A stretch of DNA of 64,000 nt from Hanstruepera flava (lineage in GTDB: Bacteria > Bacteroidota > Bacteroidia > Flavobacteriales > Flavobacteriaceae): the NCBI RefSeq assembly GCF_023634025.1, contig NZ_JALJCW010000001.1:1153501-1217500 (forward strand). Direction: 5' to 3'. This document shows, in pieces, positions 63,286 through 64,000 of this stretch; within the stretch, counting starts at the first letter, position 1, and each line of letters opens with the position of its first letter. Position numbers and translations under genes: made by a program. The notes beneath the pieces are model-generated. The model worked only from the letters and a program-made list of their open reading frames with translations. It had not been told where the DNA came from and searched no databases.

Positions 63286-64000
63286 ATGTTCAAATTGAAA
63301 CAATTAACCCTAGTACTAATCTTGATTGTCGGAATGCAATCAGGATTTTCACAGCTTGGATTTTCTCATGAAATTGGAGCTATTGTTGGTCCCGTTCAAT
63401 TTAGATCAGATTTTGGTCAAAGAGGACATGAAGGCACCAATTTTGGTAATACCGGTATCGGTATTGGTATAGTGCATTATATCAACTTTGCTTATCGAGC
63501 AGATTGTAATTGTTATTCCACAGACACGTATTTTAACGATCATTTTAAATTACGAAGTGAAATTTCATATAATACTACAAAACTAAACCATTACGGGGAA
63601 TGGGTTGCACCTGATAAAACAAGTCCAAATGCCGATAAGTTAAGAGCTCATAGTGGTGAAGCCAATAACTTCGATATAGGTATGCAAATTGAATATTTTC
63701 CTAAAAGTATTCGTGCGTTTCAAGCCTTTAGTTATCGTTTAGCACCTTTTATTAGCTTGGGTGTACATTATACGTCTTTCAATCCAAAGGCATATACAAC
63801 TTATGGTAGCCAAAACATATTAGATGCCAATAATTTCTACTCGTATTGGGAACCTGGCTCCATTAACCCTGAATCAGGTAGTACGTGGTCTACTGTTGCC
63901 AGTATTGGTTTTCGTTACAAAATAGCACCTTTATCAGATTTAATGCTTGATTTGCGTTGGCAATATTACTTTAGTAATTGGATTGATGGGTTAAGCCATC
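63286..64000 (+). CDS. Outer-membrane beta-barrel-like protein, 3' end cut by the window edge
   Basis: 238 codons are visible, with no stop before the right edge. Signal peptide MFKLKQLTLVLILIVGMQSGFSQ precedes beta-rich sequence (GFSHEIGAIVGPVQFRSDFG, NTGIGIGIVHYINFAYRADC, YRLAPFISLGVHYTSF, VASIGFRYKIAPLSDLMLDL) typical of a porin-like barrel. It resembles the family I know as THC0290_0291, often found beside gdhA in flavobacteria; this is from memory. It is divergent from gdhA over 239 bases containing a promoter for each gene. Function unknown. Confidence 0.78.
   Translation, partial: MFKLKQLTLVLILIVGMQSGFSQLGFSHEIGAIVGPVQFRSDFGQRGHEGTNFGNTGIGIGIVHYINFAYRADCNCYSTDTYFNDHFKLRSEISYNTTKLNHYGEWVAPDKTSPNADKLRAHSGEANNFDIGMQIEYFPKSIRAFQAFSYRLAPFISLGVHYTSFNPKAYTTYGSQNILDANNFYSYWEPGSINPESGSTWSTVASIGFRYKIAPLSDLMLDLRWQYYFSNWIDGLSH

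Overview
The window is a stretch of chromosome from a marine-type member of the Bacteroidota, most likely the family Flavobacteriaceae. This follows from low G+C, proteins with type IX secretion (T9SS) C-terminal sorting tails, a PorZ-like T9SS component, TonB receptors with carboxypeptidase-like N-terminal domains, an atpD-atpC pair separated from other ATP synthase genes, a DksA-like protein with a degenerate zinc finger, and repeated promoter elements of the Bacteroidota form TAnnTTTG. No rRNA, tRNA, CRISPR array, insertion sequence or prophage was seen. Coding density is very high, no gap exceeds 300 bases, and both edge genes are cut by the window.

Layout. 1-5.2 kb (minus): partial homogentisate dioxygenase, a patatin/POTRA/barrel surface phospholipase and uvrC. 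5.3-8.2 kb (plus): a tightly coupled operon of a RimB-like protease, RimK, a succinylglutamate desuccinylase/aspartoacylase-type carboxypeptidase and 5-formyl-THF cyclo-ligase. 8.1-18.1 kb (minus): lspA, a DUF4097-like protein, a dksA-like gene, ileS (with a swapped GVHH signature), radA, a pseudo-esterase, a UPF0104 membrane protein, panD and panC. 18.2-22.5 kb (plus): a half-length glycogen-synthase-like protein, a DUF4270 lipoprotein and glmS. 22.5-25.4 kb (minus): a translationally coupled trio of an arylsulfotransferase-like propeller, a 47-residue membrane protein and a membrane-anchored sulfotransferase. 25.6-29.8 kb: a TonB receptor and a GDSL lipoprotein. 30-31.9 kb: atpD and atpC. 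32-36.8 kb: a giant Asp-box/PKD T9SS substrate. 36.8-40.2 kb (minus): a FucP-type sugar transporter and a umuC-umuD pair in that order. 40.3-48.8 kb: a biotin cluster (bioF, DUF2007/zinc-ribbon gene, bioD, bioA, a beta-ketoacyl synthase, bioB) interrupted by a Coa1-like gene and an NfeD-flotillin pair. 48.9-51 kb: a JmjC/cupin protein, a small barrel protein and recX. 51-56 kb: a second giant T9SS substrate sharing a C-terminal module of roughly 500 residues with the first. 56.1-61.6 kb (minus): porZ, recO and a TonB receptor as one operon. 61.7-64 kb: gdhA and the start of a divergent outer-membrane protein gene.

Most of the window is ordinary flavobacterial core genome. The parts least explained by known systems are the sulfotransferase trio, the beta-ketoacyl synthase and DUF2007 gene inside the biotin cluster, the RimB-RimK-carboxypeptidase operon, the lone half glycogen synthase beside panC, the pseudo-esterase, and the module shared by the two giant surface proteins. 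Several genes have no ATG start and lie directly against a promoter-like element, suggesting leaderless or near-leaderless messages. All calls come from reading the sequence; no database search was run.
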